Shown here piece by piece: positions 1 to 8,641 of a stretch of DNA of 64,000 nt. The notes under the pieces are model-generated. The model saw nothing but the letters and a program-made list of their open reading frames with translations. It was not told the origin of the DNA and ran no database searches. The stretch lies in assembly GCF_012933505.1 (NCBI RefSeq), contig NZ_JABBNB010000004.1, positions 124,001 through 188,000 on the forward strand, read 5' to 3'. Position numbers and translations under genes: made by a program. This DNA comes from Gordonia asplenii (GTDB taxonomy: Bacteria > Actinomycetota > Actinomycetes > Mycobacteriales > Mycobacteriaceae). The stretch's first letter is position 1, and the number at the start of each line of letters is the position of its first letter.

Positions 1-2
1 AA

Positions 3-749
3 GCGATTACCGGAGCAGCGTGGGGCGTGACCCGCGCCGATCAAGACCAGATCGCGCTCAACTCGCACCGGAACCTTGCTGCGGCTTACGACAACGGCTT
101 CTTCGATGACCTCGTCTCGCCGTTCGCCGGACTCACCGAAGACGACAATCTGCGCCGCGACATCTCCGCCGAACGCCTCGCCACACTCAAACCGTGTTTC
201 GGCGGCGCCGACGGCACGATGACCGCGGCCAATTCGACGACCCTGACCGACGGCGCGTCGTCGGTCCTGCTGTGCAACGAATCCTGGGCGGCCGCACGGG
301 GATTGACGCCGATGGCGCGCATCGTCGACGCCCAGAGCTGGGGCGTCGACTACGTCGACGGTGATCCGAAGACTCAAGGCGTCCTAATGGCGCCGGTCTA
401 CGCGGTCGACGAGTTGCTGCGCCGCAATGAACTCACACTGCAAGACTTCGACTTCTACGAGATCCACGAAGCCTTTGCCTCCCAAGTGCTTTCGACGCTG
501 GCCGCCTGGAACGACGCCGACTTCTGCCGCGACCACCTCGGTCGCGACCGCCCGCTCGGCACGATCGACCGCACGACGCTCAACGTCACCGGCGGATCGC
601 TCGCCACCGGGCACCCGTTCGGTGCAACCGGCGGACGGATCACCGCGACGGTGGCAAAACTGTTGGCCCAGAAGGGAAGCGGTCGGGCGTTGGTGTCGAT
701 CTGTGCCGGCAGCGGGATGTCGGTGGCGATGATCGTCGAGGCCGCCTAG
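3..749 (+). CDS. Thiolase (acetyl-CoA C-acyltransferase), 5'-truncated by window edge
   Basis: This is the C-terminal part of a thiolase, which cleaves 3-ketoacyl-CoA to acetyl-CoA and a shortened acyl-CoA or runs the reverse condensation. The frame is open to the first base of the window, so the start and the N-terminal nucleophilic cysteine lie upstream; the GTG at 27 is internal. Visible motifs are EIHEAF, the His-containing GGSLATGHPFGATGGR, and a C-terminal CAGSGMS holding the second active-site cysteine. The C-terminal loop reads CAGSGM rather than the usual CAxGGQG, which resembles FadI/trifunctional-type thiolases. It precedes the acyl-CoA carboxylase operon on the same strand but is separated from it by about 800 bases. 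Membership in that pathway is plausible and unproven. The family assignment is secure. Confidence 0.9.
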   Translation, partial: AITGAAWGVTRADQDQIALNSHRNLAAAYDNGFFDDLVSPFAGLTEDDNLRRDISAERLATLKPCFGGADGTMTAANSTTLTDGASSVLLCNESWAAARGLTPMARIVDAQSWGVDYVDGDPKTQGVLMAPVYAVDELLRRNELTLQDFDFYEIHEAFASQVLSTLAAWNDADFCRDHLGRDRPLGTIDRTTLNVTGGSLATGHPFGATGGRITATVAKLLAQKGSGRALVSICAGSGMSVAMIVEAA

Positions 750-848
750 CGTCCGTACTGTTCAGTTCCAGACCGCTGATGCGGTGATCGGGGCGCCACG
801 ACTGGTTGATCGAGTAGCCGTCGTGCGAGGACCCCGGCGCCACCACTG

Positions 849-1070
849 GCTGATCGAGTGCCGTCGTGCGAGCGCAGCGAGCCCGTCGGCATATCGAGAT
901 CCGGTCAGACACCATACTCGACGCACCCACCACTGCGATTGGTGTTGTCGGTTGTGTGAGTTCTGTTCTGCCACTGTGCTTTTCCGGTGATGATCGGAAT
1001 TCGTATCGCTGGGGGTCTCGATATGCCGGCGGGCTCGCTGCGCTCGCACGACGGCTACTCGACCACCCAG
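849..1070. repeat. Imperfect long inverted repeat in intergenic gap
   Basis: The stretch 849-900 and the stretch 1016-1069 are imperfect reverse complements, each with arms of about 50 bases. Both carry the core GCCGTCGTGCGAGCGCAGCG or its complement. They flank a non-palindromic centre of about 115 bases. The gap 750-1568 holds no convincing gene: all frames in it are short, Arg/Ser-rich and read through repeats. The arms use the same GAGCGCAGCGAG vocabulary as the intergenic repeats near 59.2 and 61.1-61.9 kb. Confidence 0.6.
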
Positions 1071-1306
1071 CCTGGATCCACCGATCGCAGGCCCTCCGCT
1101 GGTCAACCAATGGTTGAGCCGTGAGGAGCGTTGGCGACGGGCGTGTCGAAACCAAGGTGAAACAACGGATTTCGGCAACTGATGGCTGACCGGGACCGCA
1201 GCATCAACGCAACCGTCGGATGCACCTGCTGGGTGCGCGGCTGGTAGATGATCACCACGAGCGTAACGCGACATGAACGGTCGCGCGAAATCTGTTGTGT
1301 CACCGT

Positions 1307-1352
1307 GGTTTCGACACGGACCTCGGCTAGCGCCTCGGACCGGCTCAACCGG
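1307..1352. repeat. Dispersed intergenic repeat, GGTTTCGACACGG...CGGCTCAACC type
   Basis: This stretch runs from GGTTTCGACACGG through CTCGGCTAGCGCCTCG to CCGGCTCAACC. It is nearly identical to 61424-61470, about 60 kb away, and is related to the reverse-oriented unit at 1111-1157 (GGTTGAGCCGTGAGGAGCG to GTGTCGAAACC). It lies in the non-coding gap between the thiolase and the carboxylase operon. Its function is unknown. Confidence 0.65.
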
Positions 1353-1495
1353 CGAAATGAGTTCACCATCGGTGGATCCAGGCCCAGGGGGCGGACTCGC
1401 TGCGCTCGCTCGTCGGCTACCCGCTCGATCCACTTCAGGAGAATCAAAGTTCATTAACTGAAAGCCACATCGAACAACTGACCCGGTTCAACCTG

Positions 1496-1546
1496 TTGAC
1501 CCGCCGACTCGATCGAGTTAGTGTATCGCTATTCACTAACTCGATC
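1496..1546 (+). promoter_or_regulatory. Promoter and TetR-type operator of the acyl-CoA carboxylase operon
   Basis: A perfect inverted repeat, GATCGAGTTAGTG (1511-1523) and CACTAACTCGATC (1534-1546), is separated by 10 bases. A sigma-70-like promoter fits over it: TTGACC at 1496-1501, 17 bases, then TAGTGT at 1519-1524. The dyad therefore covers the -10 element, as expected for repression. The core AGTTAGT-N8-ATTCACTA recurs at 12212-12234 in front of the second acyl-CoA synthetase, and a weaker version lies in front of the TetR gene. That TetR protein is the likely ligand (inference). Confidence 0.75.
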
Positions 1547-1568
1547 TGAGTCGACGAGAGGGTCATGC

Positions 1569-3167
1569 ATGTCCGTCCTGAAGACCGCGATAGACGTCGC
1601 AGCCGCGGAGTATCTGGAGAATCGCCGTGTTCAGGAGGCGGCGGTGGCGGCGCTCAACACCGAGCTGGCCACCGTGGTCGCGGGCGGCGGGCCGCGCTAT
1701 GTGCAGCGTCACCACGACCGTGGGCGTTTGCTGGCCCGCGAGCGGATCGAACTCCTCCTCGATCGCGATGCACCGTTCCTGGAACTGTCGGCACTGGCGG
1801 CGTGGGGGACGGAGTTCACCGTCGGAGCGGCCATCGTCACCGGCGTCGGCGTGGTCTCCGGCGTCGAATGCATGATCATCGCCCACGACCCGACCGTCCG
1901 CGGCGGCACGATGAACCCCTACACGCTGCGAAAGAACTTGCGTGCGTTGGAGATCGCGCGGATCAATCGCCTCCCGGTGCTCTACCTGGTCGAGAGCGGC
2001 GGCGCGGACCTGCCCACCCAGTCGGAGCTGTTCGTCCACGCGGGCAAGATCTTTCACGATCTCACCGAACTGTCGTCGATGGCCATACCGACCATTGCGC
2101 TCGTCTTCGGCAACGCGACCGCGGGCGGTGCCTACGTCCCCGGCATGTGCGACTACTCGGTGCTCGTCGACCAGGGCGCCAAGGTATTTCTCGGTGGCCC
2201 GCCGCTGGTCAAGATGGCGACCGGAGAGGATGCCGACGACGAACAACTCGGCGGCGCGGACATGCACACCCGGGTCTCCGGCGTCGGTGACTACTTCGCC
2301 GTCGACGAGCACGACTGCATCCGCATCGGCCGCGACATCGTCGCGCATATCAACTGGCGCAAGCTCGGTGGCGGTCCGACCCGCGCCGCCGACGAACCGC
2401 TCTACGACGCCGACGAACTCCTCGGTGTCGCCTCGGGTGACCAACGTGTCCCGTTCGATCCGCGCGAGGTCATCGCACGCGTCGTCGACGGGTCCCGATT
2501 CTCCGAATACAAACCCCGCTACGGAACCAGCCTCGTCACCGGCTGGGCGTCGATCCACGGCTACCCGGTCGGGATCCTGGCCAACGCTCGCGGCGTCCTG
2601 TTCAGCGAAGAGGCAAAGAAGGCAAGCGAATTCATCCAGCTCGCCAACCAGAGCGACACACCCCTGATCTTCTTGCAGAACACCACCGGCTATATGGTCG
2701 GCACCGAGTACGAACAGGGCGGCATCATCAAAGACGGCTCGAAGATGATCAATTCGGTCACCAACAGCCGCGTGCCGCACATCACCATCAACATCGGCGG
2801 ATCGTTCGGCGCGGGCAACTACGGAATGTCCGGGCGCGCATACGATCCGCGGTTCATGTTCACCTGGGTCAACGCCAAACTGGCCGTCATGGGCGCGGCT
2901 CAACTCGCCGGTGTGATGTCCATCGTGGGCAAGGCGTCGGCGCAGGCGAGCGGGCGCGAGTTCGACGTCGAGGCCGACGCAGTGCGGACCGCCGCGATCG
3001 AGGAACAGATCGAGAAGGAATCGCACTCCTTCTTCGTCTCCGGCCGCATCTACGACGACGGCGTCATCGATCCTCGCGACACCCGCTCGGTGCTCGCGAT
3101 GGCACTCTCGGCGGCCCATTCCAATGTCATCGCCGGCCAGCGCGGCTACGGCGTCTTCAGAATGTGA
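1569..3167 (+). CDS. Acyl-CoA carboxylase beta (carboxyltransferase) subunit, MCC/GCC type
   Basis: This subunit transfers CO2 from carboxybiotin to an acyl-CoA. The 532-residue product has the two crotonase-like carboxyltransferase domains usual for the family. Segments such as FLGGPPLVKMATGE, LGGADMHTRVSG, NTTGYMVGTEYEQGG and GGSFGAGNYGMSGRAYDP resemble methylcrotonyl-/geranyl-CoA carboxylases more than propionyl-CoA carboxylases. The ATG at 1569 is chosen because it follows a GAGAGGG ribosome site and gives the family N-terminus; upstream in-frame codons run through the operator. The stop overlaps a possible GTG start (3164) of the biotin subunit, so the two are translationally linked. The substrate is probably a branched 2-enoyl-CoA, inferred from the neighbouring AtuA-like and dehydrogenase genes. 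It could also be an actinobacterial long-chain or methyl-branched acyl-CoA carboxylase. Confidence 0.9.
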   Translation: MSVLKTAIDVAAAEYLENRRVQEAAVAALNTELATVVAGGGPRYVQRHHDRGRLLARERIELLLDRDAPFLELSALAAWGTEFTVGAAIVTGVGVVSGVECMIIAHDPTVRGGTMNPYTLRKNLRALEIARINRLPVLYLVESGGADLPTQSELFVHAGKIFHDLTELSSMAIPTIALVFGNATAGGAYVPGMCDYSVLVDQGAKVFLGGPPLVKMATGEDADDEQLGGADMHTRVSGVGDYFAVDEHDCIRIGRDIVAHINWRKLGGGPTRAADEPLYDADELLGVASGDQRVPFDPREVIARVVDGSRFSEYKPRYGTSLVTGWASIHGYPVGILANARGVLFSEEAKKASEFIQLANQSDTPLIFLQNTTGYMVGTEYEQGGIIKDGSKMINSVTNSRVPHITINIGGSFGAGNYGMSGRAYDPRFMFTWVNAKLAVMGAAQLAGVMSIVGKASAQASGREFDVEADAVRTAAIEEQIEKESHSFFVSGRIYDDGVIDPRDTRSVLAMALSAAHSNVIAGQRGYGVFRM

Positions 3168-3175
3168 GACTCTCC

Positions 3176-5170
3176 ATGGCCATCAACAAGATTCTCGTCG
3201 CCAACCGCGGTGAGATCGCCTCCCGTGTCATCCGGACCGCTCGCGAGATGGACATCGCAACGGTCGCCCTCTACTCCGACGCCGACCGTGATCTGCCCTA
3301 TGTGCGGGCCGCAGACGAGTCGGTGCGCCTGCCCGGAACGGCGCCGGCCGACACCTACCTGCGTGCCGACCTCGTGCTCGCCGCCGCGCGCGCCATCGGG
3401 GCCGACGCCGTCCATCCGGGTTACGGATTCCTTTCTGAGAACGAGGATTTCGCCCGCGCCTGCGCCGCCGATGGAATCGTGTTCATCGGTCCCTCACCCG
3501 CGGCCATCGCCGCCATGGGGTCGAAGATCGAGGCCAAACGAATCATGTCCGACGCCGGGGTGCCGGTCCTGGCCGGAATGGTCATCGAATCCGAGGCCGA
3601 CGAAGATCCCAGCCGACTCGCCGCGGCGGCCGTCGACATCGGACTGCCCGTGCTGGTCAAGGCAGCTTTCGGCGGCGGCGGCCGCGGCATGCGAATCGTC
3701 GAGACCACCGACGAACTCGTCGAGGCCGTGCACAGTGCGCGTCGCGAGGCGGCCTCCGCCTTCGGCAACGGCACGGTGTTCCTGGAGAAATTCGTACGCT
3801 CCCCGCGGCACATCGAGGTACAGATCTTCGGCGACAGCCACGGCACCATCGTTCACCTCGGTGAACGTGAATGCTCCATTCAGCGCCGCTATCAAAAGGT
3901 CGTCGAGGAATCGCCGTCGACCGCCGTCGACGCCGAGCTGCGAGACAAACTGGGGCAGGCTGCGGTCGCCGCGGGTAAGGCACTGTCCTACGAAGGCGCC
4001 GGCACCGTCGAGTTCGTCATGGCACCCGACGGGGCGTTCTACTTCCTGGAAGTCAATACCCGCCTACAGGTGGAGCATCCAGTGACCGAACTCGTCACCG
4101 GCACCGACCTGGTGCGGGCCCAGATACTCGTCGCGGCGGGCGAGCCCCTGCCGCCGGCCGTGGCGCAGCCGGTGTTCACCGGGCACGCGATCGAGGTGCG
4201 CCTGTACGCCGAAGACGTTGCGGCCGGATTCATTCCGGTGTCGGGCGAGCTCACCGCGTTCGAGATCCCCGACCTGCCGGGCATCCGCGTCGACGGTGGA
4301 TTCGCGCCCGGTTCGGTGGTCAGCACGTTCTACGACCCGATGCTCGCCAAGGTGATCGCCTATGGTGCCGATCGCGACGACGCGCGACGTCGGCTGGCCC
4401 GAGCCCTCGACGAATCGGTGATCGGCGGCGTCACCACCAACCGGCAGCTGCTCATCGGGATCCTGCGCGACGACGAGTTCCGTTCGGGGGCAACGGATAC
4501 CGGCTACCTGGAGCGGCATCGACCGGCCGACTTGATGGCCTCGCGCGCGCACCCTGATCGGCACCCCGTCCATACTCTGATAGCTGCCGTCGCCGGAGCG
4601 ACCCGGAGACGTTCAGCGGCTCCGGTGCTGGGTGGGTTGCCACCGTCGTTCCGGACGGTTCGCAGTGCGTCACAACGTATTTCGTACTCGGTCGGCGACG
4701 ACCAGTACGACGTGGCCTACGACCTGAGCCGCACCGGGGTCAGCGTCACGGTGGGGAATCGGGAATTCCCCGATGTGCAGGTGATCGGCAACGACGGGAC
4801 CACGCTCGACGCGGTGATCGACGGTGTACGGCGAACCTACCGGGTCGCGCAGTCGGGTGCCGGCGTCGTCGTCCACAGTTCGCTCGGTGTGAGTGAACTG
4901 CACGAGTGCCAACGCTTCACCGATCCGAGCGAGCTCACCGAGGAAGGCTCGCTGCTGGCGCCCATGCCCGGATCGGTGGTCCGAGTGGAAGTCGGCGAAG
5001 GCGACCGAGTGAGCGCCGGACAGGCGATCGTCGTTCTGGAAGCGATGAAGATGGAGCACACCGTTCGCGCCGCCGTCGACGGCGAGGTCGCCAAGCTGGT
5101 GAGTGTCGGTGAACAGGTGGATTCGGGCACGGTGCTCGCGATCATTCACGACGACCACTCCGGCGAGTAG
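3176..5170 (+). CDS. Acyl-CoA carboxylase alpha subunit (biotin carboxylase + BCCP)
   Basis: This subunit performs ATP-dependent carboxylation of biotin and carries the biotin itself. The N-terminal ILVANRGEIA begins the biotin carboxylase domain. The ATP-grasp follows, with the Gly-rich GGGGRGMRIV and the catalytic EVNTRLQVEHPVTE. The C-terminal biotinyl domain has EAMKMEH, with the modified lysine at about residue 625 of 664. ATG 3176 gives MAINKILVANRG; GTG 3164, overlapping the accD stop, would add four residues and is equally possible. The length is normal for an actinobacterial AccA-type fusion. It forms the holoenzyme with the preceding beta subunit. A 44-base gap with a strong ribosome site leads to the hydratase gene. 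Confidence 0.93.
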   Translation: MAINKILVANRGEIASRVIRTAREMDIATVALYSDADRDLPYVRAADESVRLPGTAPADTYLRADLVLAAARAIGADAVHPGYGFLSENEDFARACAADGIVFIGPSPAAIAAMGSKIEAKRIMSDAGVPVLAGMVIESEADEDPSRLAAAAVDIGLPVLVKAAFGGGGRGMRIVETTDELVEAVHSARREAASAFGNGTVFLEKFVRSPRHIEVQIFGDSHGTIVHLGERECSIQRRYQKVVEESPSTAVDAELRDKLGQAAVAAGKALSYEGAGTVEFVMAPDGAFYFLEVNTRLQVEHPVTELVTGTDLVRAQILVAAGEPLPPAVAQPVFTGHAIEVRLYAEDVAAGFIPVSGELTAFEIPDLPGIRVDGGFAPGSVVSTFYDPMLAKVIAYGADRDDARRRLARALDESVIGGVTTNRQLLIGILRDDEFRSGATDTGYLERHRPADLMASRAHPDRHPVHTLIAAVAGATRRRSAAPVLGGLPPSFRTVRSASQRISYSVGDDQYDVAYDLSRTGVSVTVGNREFPDVQVIGNDGTTLDAVIDGVRRTYRVAQSGAGVVVHSSLGVSELHECQRFTDPSELTEEGSLLAPMPGSVVRVEVGEGDRVSAGQAIVVLEAMKMEHTVRAAVDGEVAKLVSVGEQVDSGTVLAIIHDDHSGE

Positions 5171-5214
5171 CCGGCTCCGCTGACCGGACGAGAGAACCAC
5201 CGTAGGAGGGAACA

Positions 5215-5979
5215 ATGACCGACGACGTGACGTATCGACTCGACAATTCCGTCGCATGGCTGACCATCAACCGGCCCGACGCTTGCAACAGCCTCAACCA
5301 GGCGGTGCGCGACGGACTGTTCGACGGATTGCGCAGATTCAACGCCGACGACGACGCCAAAGTCCTGGTGCTGACCGGTACGGGGGACAAGGCGTTCTGT
5401 GCAGGCGGCGACCTCAAGGAGATGGCCGACGCCGCGCTGGGCGTGCCGCCGGTGAACTTCGTCCCGCAGATCGGGCGCAACATCGAGGTCGACAAACCCA
5501 CCATCGCCGCGGTCAACGGATCCGCACTCGGCGGCGGCTTCCTGCTGGCCCAGACCTGTGACCTGTGCGTGGCGTCGTCGACGGCGAGATTCGGGATCTC
5601 CGAAGTCAAGATCGGACGCGGATCACCGTGGGCGGCACCGCTTTCCTGGTTGATACCGCCACGTGTCGCGATGGAGATGGTGTTGACCGGCGAGGCGCTC
5701 TCGGCCCAGCGCGCACTCGAAGTCGGGTTCGTGAACCGGGTCGTCGAACCGGCCGAGCTGCACGACGCCGCACAGGGGCTCGCCGAGCAGATAGCGGCGA
5801 ACGCGCCGTTGTCGGTGCGCGCGGGACGCAAGACGGTCCGACTGAGCGCTGAAATGCCGTTGTCGTCGGCATTCGAACGGGCCGAGGCCATCTGGGAGCC
5901 CGCGTATCTCAGCGACGACGCTCAAGAAGGCATGGCCGCCTTCCGGGACAAGCGCCGCCCGGTCTGGACGGGACACTGA
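5215..5979 (+). CDS. Enoyl-CoA hydratase/isomerase family protein
   Basis: This 254-residue crotonase-fold protein probably hydrates the carboxylated enoyl-CoA made by the preceding enzyme, as AtuE or LiuC do in isoprenoid and leucine catabolism (inference). The oxyanion-hole segments are GDKAFCAGGDLKEM and NGSALGGGFLLAQ. One acidic catalytic position is visible in FGISEVKIG; the usual second loop is replaced by GSPWAAPLSW, so assignment of the second acid is uncertain. The ATG at 5215 follows a strong GTAGGAGGG site. The stop TGA (5977-5979) shares its last base with the next ATG at 5979. It lies in the middle of the seven-gene operon. Confidence 0.88.
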   Translation: MTDDVTYRLDNSVAWLTINRPDACNSLNQAVRDGLFDGLRRFNADDDAKVLVLTGTGDKAFCAGGDLKEMADAALGVPPVNFVPQIGRNIEVDKPTIAAVNGSALGGGFLLAQTCDLCVASSTARFGISEVKIGRGSPWAAPLSWLIPPRVAMEMVLTGEALSAQRALEVGFVNRVVEPAELHDAAQGLAEQIAANAPLSVRAGRKTVRLSAEMPLSSAFERAEAIWEPAYLSDDAQEGMAAFRDKRRPVWTGH

Positions 5980-6836
5980 TGGCACTCGACTATGCCCGGC
6001 TCCTCACCGAGCTCCGGGTCGAATCGCAAGGGCTCAGCGCCGTGCTGGCCGACCTGTCCGACGCCGACTGGGCACTGCCGACGCCGGCGGCAGGCTGGTC
6101 GATCACTGATCAGGTGAGCCACCTCGCGTTCTTCGACGACGCGGCGAGCTCGGCGATCACCGCACCGGACGACTTTCGCTCGGCAGCCGATGAGTTGATC
6201 AGCGGCGGAATGGATTTCCCCGATCGCATCGCTGAGCGATACCGCGACACGCGTCCCGACGCGCTACGGCGCTGGTTCACCGACGGCCGAGCGCAGCTGC
6301 TCGACACCTTCGCCGCCACCGACCCCAAGGCGCGGGTGCCATGGTACGGCCCCGACATGTCGGTGGCATCGTCGGCGACGGCGCGGCTGATGGAGACCTG
6401 GGCGCACGGGCAAGACGTCTACGACACCCTGAACATCGAGCATCCGCCGACGCTCGCACTGCGCAGCATCGCTCATCTCGGTGTGAGTACCTTCGGGTTC
6501 ACTCACCGGAACAACGGGCTGCCGGTGCCCGACGCACCCGTTCGGGTCGAACTCACCGCGCCCGACGGCGACGTCTGGACGTGGGGCCCCGAGACCGCCG
6601 ACGACGTGGTGACCGGCGCCGCAACCGATTTCGTGTTCGTGGTCACTCAGCGACGCCACCGCGACGACACGAATCTGCGCGTCGTCGGCGACGTCGCGAT
6701 GGCCTGGATGACGATCGCGCAGGCGTTCGCCGGAGCGCCGTCGCCGGGGCGTGCTCGACTGACTGGGGGTGAATCCGGACGCACCGACACCGAATCCGGC
6801 CGCAGAGACACCGAATCCGTTGGAGGACAACGATGA
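5979..6836 (+). CDS. TIGR03084 family (DinB/MDMPI-like) protein
   Basis: This 285-residue protein has the N-terminal DinB/maleylpyruvate-isomerase-like four-helix region (GWSITDQVSHLAFFDD; later TWAHGQDVYD, whose histidines fit the metal site of this fold). It matches the TIGR03084 group, which in actinobacteria is commonly found beside AtuA-family and acyl-CoA genes. The biochemical role is unknown. The start overlaps the hydratase stop by one base, and the end overlaps the next gene by four (ATGA). The last residues are encoded by a 21-base tandem repeat (6771-6819, unit beginning GAATCCGG), giving a Ser/Asp/Glu/Thr-rich tail unlikely to be structured. Family recognition is fairly sure; function is not. 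Confidence 0.8.
   Translation: MALDYARLLTELRVESQGLSAVLADLSDADWALPTPAAGWSITDQVSHLAFFDDAASSAITAPDDFRSAADELISGGMDFPDRIAERYRDTRPDALRRWFTDGRAQLLDTFAATDPKARVPWYGPDMSVASSATARLMETWAHGQDVYDTLNIEHPPTLALRSIAHLGVSTFGFTHRNNGLPVPDAPVRVELTAPDGDVWTWGPETADDVVTGAATDFVFVVTQRRHRDDTNLRVVGDVAMAWMTIAQAFAGAPSPGRARLTGGESGRTDTESGRRDTESVGGQR
6771..6819 (+). repeat. 21-base tandem repeat at the 3' end of the TIGR03084 gene
   Basis: GAATCCG occurs at 6771, 6792 and 6813 with a 21-base period, giving two similar units and the start of a third. The repeat is in frame and sits just before the GGAGG ribosome site (6822-6826) of the AtuA-like gene. Confidence 0.6.
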
Positions 6837-8641
6837 TCGAGAACCGTCCGGTACGCATCGGCAACATCTCCGGCTTCTACGGCGACCGGCTCTCGGCGTT
6901 CCGCGAGATGATCGACGGCGGCCCGCTCGACGTCGTCACCGGCGACTACCTCGCCGAGCTGACCATGCTGATTCTGTGGAAGGCCAAGGCCAAGGACCCC
7001 CATACCGGTTATGCCCGAACGTTTCTCACCCAGCTGCGCGATGTGTTGGCCGACTGCGTCGACCGCGGAATCAAGGTCGTCGTCAATGCGGGCGGGCTCA
7101 ACCCGGCCGGGCTGGCAACCGAGGTGCGTAAAGTCGCGGCCGACCTCGGCGTCGACGTTTCGGTTGCACATGTCGAAGGAGACGACATCGCACCACGGCT
7201 GGCCGAACTCACCGCGGCCGGTCATCGGCTGACCAATATCGACACCGGCGTCGACCTCGCCGACGCCGGCATCGAACCGGTATCGGCCAATGTGTACCTG
7301 GGCGGCTGGGGAATAGCCGCAGCACTCGCCGCCGGCGCCGACATCGTCGTCTGCCCGCGGGTGACGGACGCCTCGCTGGTCGTCGGCGCCGCCGCGTGGT
7401 GGCACGATTGGGCCCGCGACGATTTCGATGCTCTCGCCGGAGCGGTCCTGGCCGGCCACATCATCGAATGCGGCCCGCAGGCCACGGGCGGCAACTACTC
7501 GCAGATCGGTGAGGTGACCGATCGCTCCTATCCCGGCTTCCCGATCGCCGAGATCGCCGACGACGGCGCCTTCGTGATCACCAAACACCCCGGCACCGGC
7601 GGTCTGGTCTCGGTCGGCACGGTCACCGCGCAGATCCTCTACGAGATCAACCACCCGCAATATCTGAACCCCGACGTCGTAGCGCACTTCGACACCGCCC
7701 GGCTGCATCTCGAATCACCTTCGCGGGTAAGGGTTTCCGGTGTGCGCGGCACGCCTCCGCCGGAGACGTCGAAGGTCGCGATGAACTACGTCGGCGGCTA
7801 CCGAAACACGATGACGATGGTGATCACCGGACTCGACGTCGAGGAGAAGGCGGCGTGGGCGCTCGACGAATTGTTCGACATCATCGGTGGCAGAACACAA
7901 TTCGCCGACGTCGACGTACAGTTGCTGCGCTATGACACCCCCGATCCGCCGACCGCGGCACAGTCGACCGCTCACCTGCGCGTCACCGTCAAAGATCCCG
8001 ACCGACGCAAAGTGGACCGCCGATTCTCCAACGCGGTGATGGAGCTGTTCCTCGGCGGATACGCGGGCTTTCACACGACGACGCCACCGTCGTCGGCCAC
8101 CGAATACGGGGTCTACTGGCCCGCTCTGATCGACTCTGGGGAGGTCAGCCACGTTGTCGTGCATGCGGACGGATCTCGACAGGACATTCCCCACACCCCC
8201 GGGGTGCCGCAACCGAGAACCGAATCCCCGCACGTGCCGACGCCACCGGTGGTGCACGACGGTGACACCGTCAGGGCGCCGCTGGGCAGGGTCGCGGCCG
8301 CCCGCTCCGGCGACAAGGGCGGCAGCGCGAACGTCGGCGTCTGGACCGACACCGACGACCGCTGGGAGTGGCTGCGCGCGACGCTCACGGTCGACGCCTT
8401 CGCCGACCTGGTGCCCGAGGCGGTCGGTCTGCCGATCACCCGATACGAGCTGCCGAATCTACGGGCACTGAACTTCGTCGTCGAACGCTTTCTCGGTGAG
8501 GGAGTGGCGTCGTCGACTCGACCCGATGCCCAGGCGAAGGGGCTCGGCGAGTACATCCGCGCCCGCCACCTCCCGATACCCGACCGACTCCTGACCAACC
8601 CACCGGCCTCGCCGCCCACCACCCAGGGAGAACTTCGATGA
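6833..8641 (+). CDS. Acyclic terpene utilization AtuA-family protein (DUF1446 + AtuA C-terminal domain)
   Basis: This 602-residue protein consists of a DUF1446 region (VRIGNISGFYGDRLSAFREM; KVVVNAGGLNPAGLA; the Gly-rich GPQATGGNYSQIG) and a C-terminal AtuA ferredoxin-fold-like domain with the signature AAARSGDKGGSANVGVW near residue 490. AtuA is needed for citronellol/geraniol growth in Pseudomonas, but its reaction is not established. A GGAGG site precedes the ATG at 6833, which overlaps the upstream stop; its own stop overlaps the dehydrogenase start (ATGA). The operon has synthetase, dehydrogenase, carboxylase and hydratase but no visible 3-hydroxyacyl-CoA lyase, so this protein is a candidate for that step (inference). 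Confidence 0.88.
   Translation: MIENRPVRIGNISGFYGDRLSAFREMIDGGPLDVVTGDYLAELTMLILWKAKAKDPHTGYARTFLTQLRDVLADCVDRGIKVVVNAGGLNPAGLATEVRKVAADLGVDVSVAHVEGDDIAPRLAELTAAGHRLTNIDTGVDLADAGIEPVSANVYLGGWGIAAALAAGADIVVCPRVTDASLVVGAAAWWHDWARDDFDALAGAVLAGHIIECGPQATGGNYSQIGEVTDRSYPGFPIAEIADDGAFVITKHPGTGGLVSVGTVTAQILYEINHPQYLNPDVVAHFDTARLHLESPSRVRVSGVRGTPPPETSKVAMNYVGGYRNTMTMVITGLDVEEKAAWALDELFDIIGGRTQFADVDVQLLRYDTPDPPTAAQSTAHLRVTVKDPDRRKVDRRFSNAVMELFLGGYAGFHTTTPPSSATEYGVYWPALIDSGEVSHVVVHADGSRQDIPHTPGVPQPRTESPHVPTPPVVHDGDTVRAPLGRVAAARSGDKGGSANVGVWTDTDDRWEWLRATLTVDAFADLVPEAVGLPITRYELPNLRALNFVVERFLGEGVASSTRPDAQAKGLGEYIRARHLPIPDRLLTNPPASPPTTQGELR

Noticed and set aside
1563..3119. Long open frame on the minus strand opposite accD
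   Set aside because: It follows the codon pattern of high-GC sequence, is His/Asp/Arg-rich without motifs, and is fully antisense to a clear carboxylase gene.
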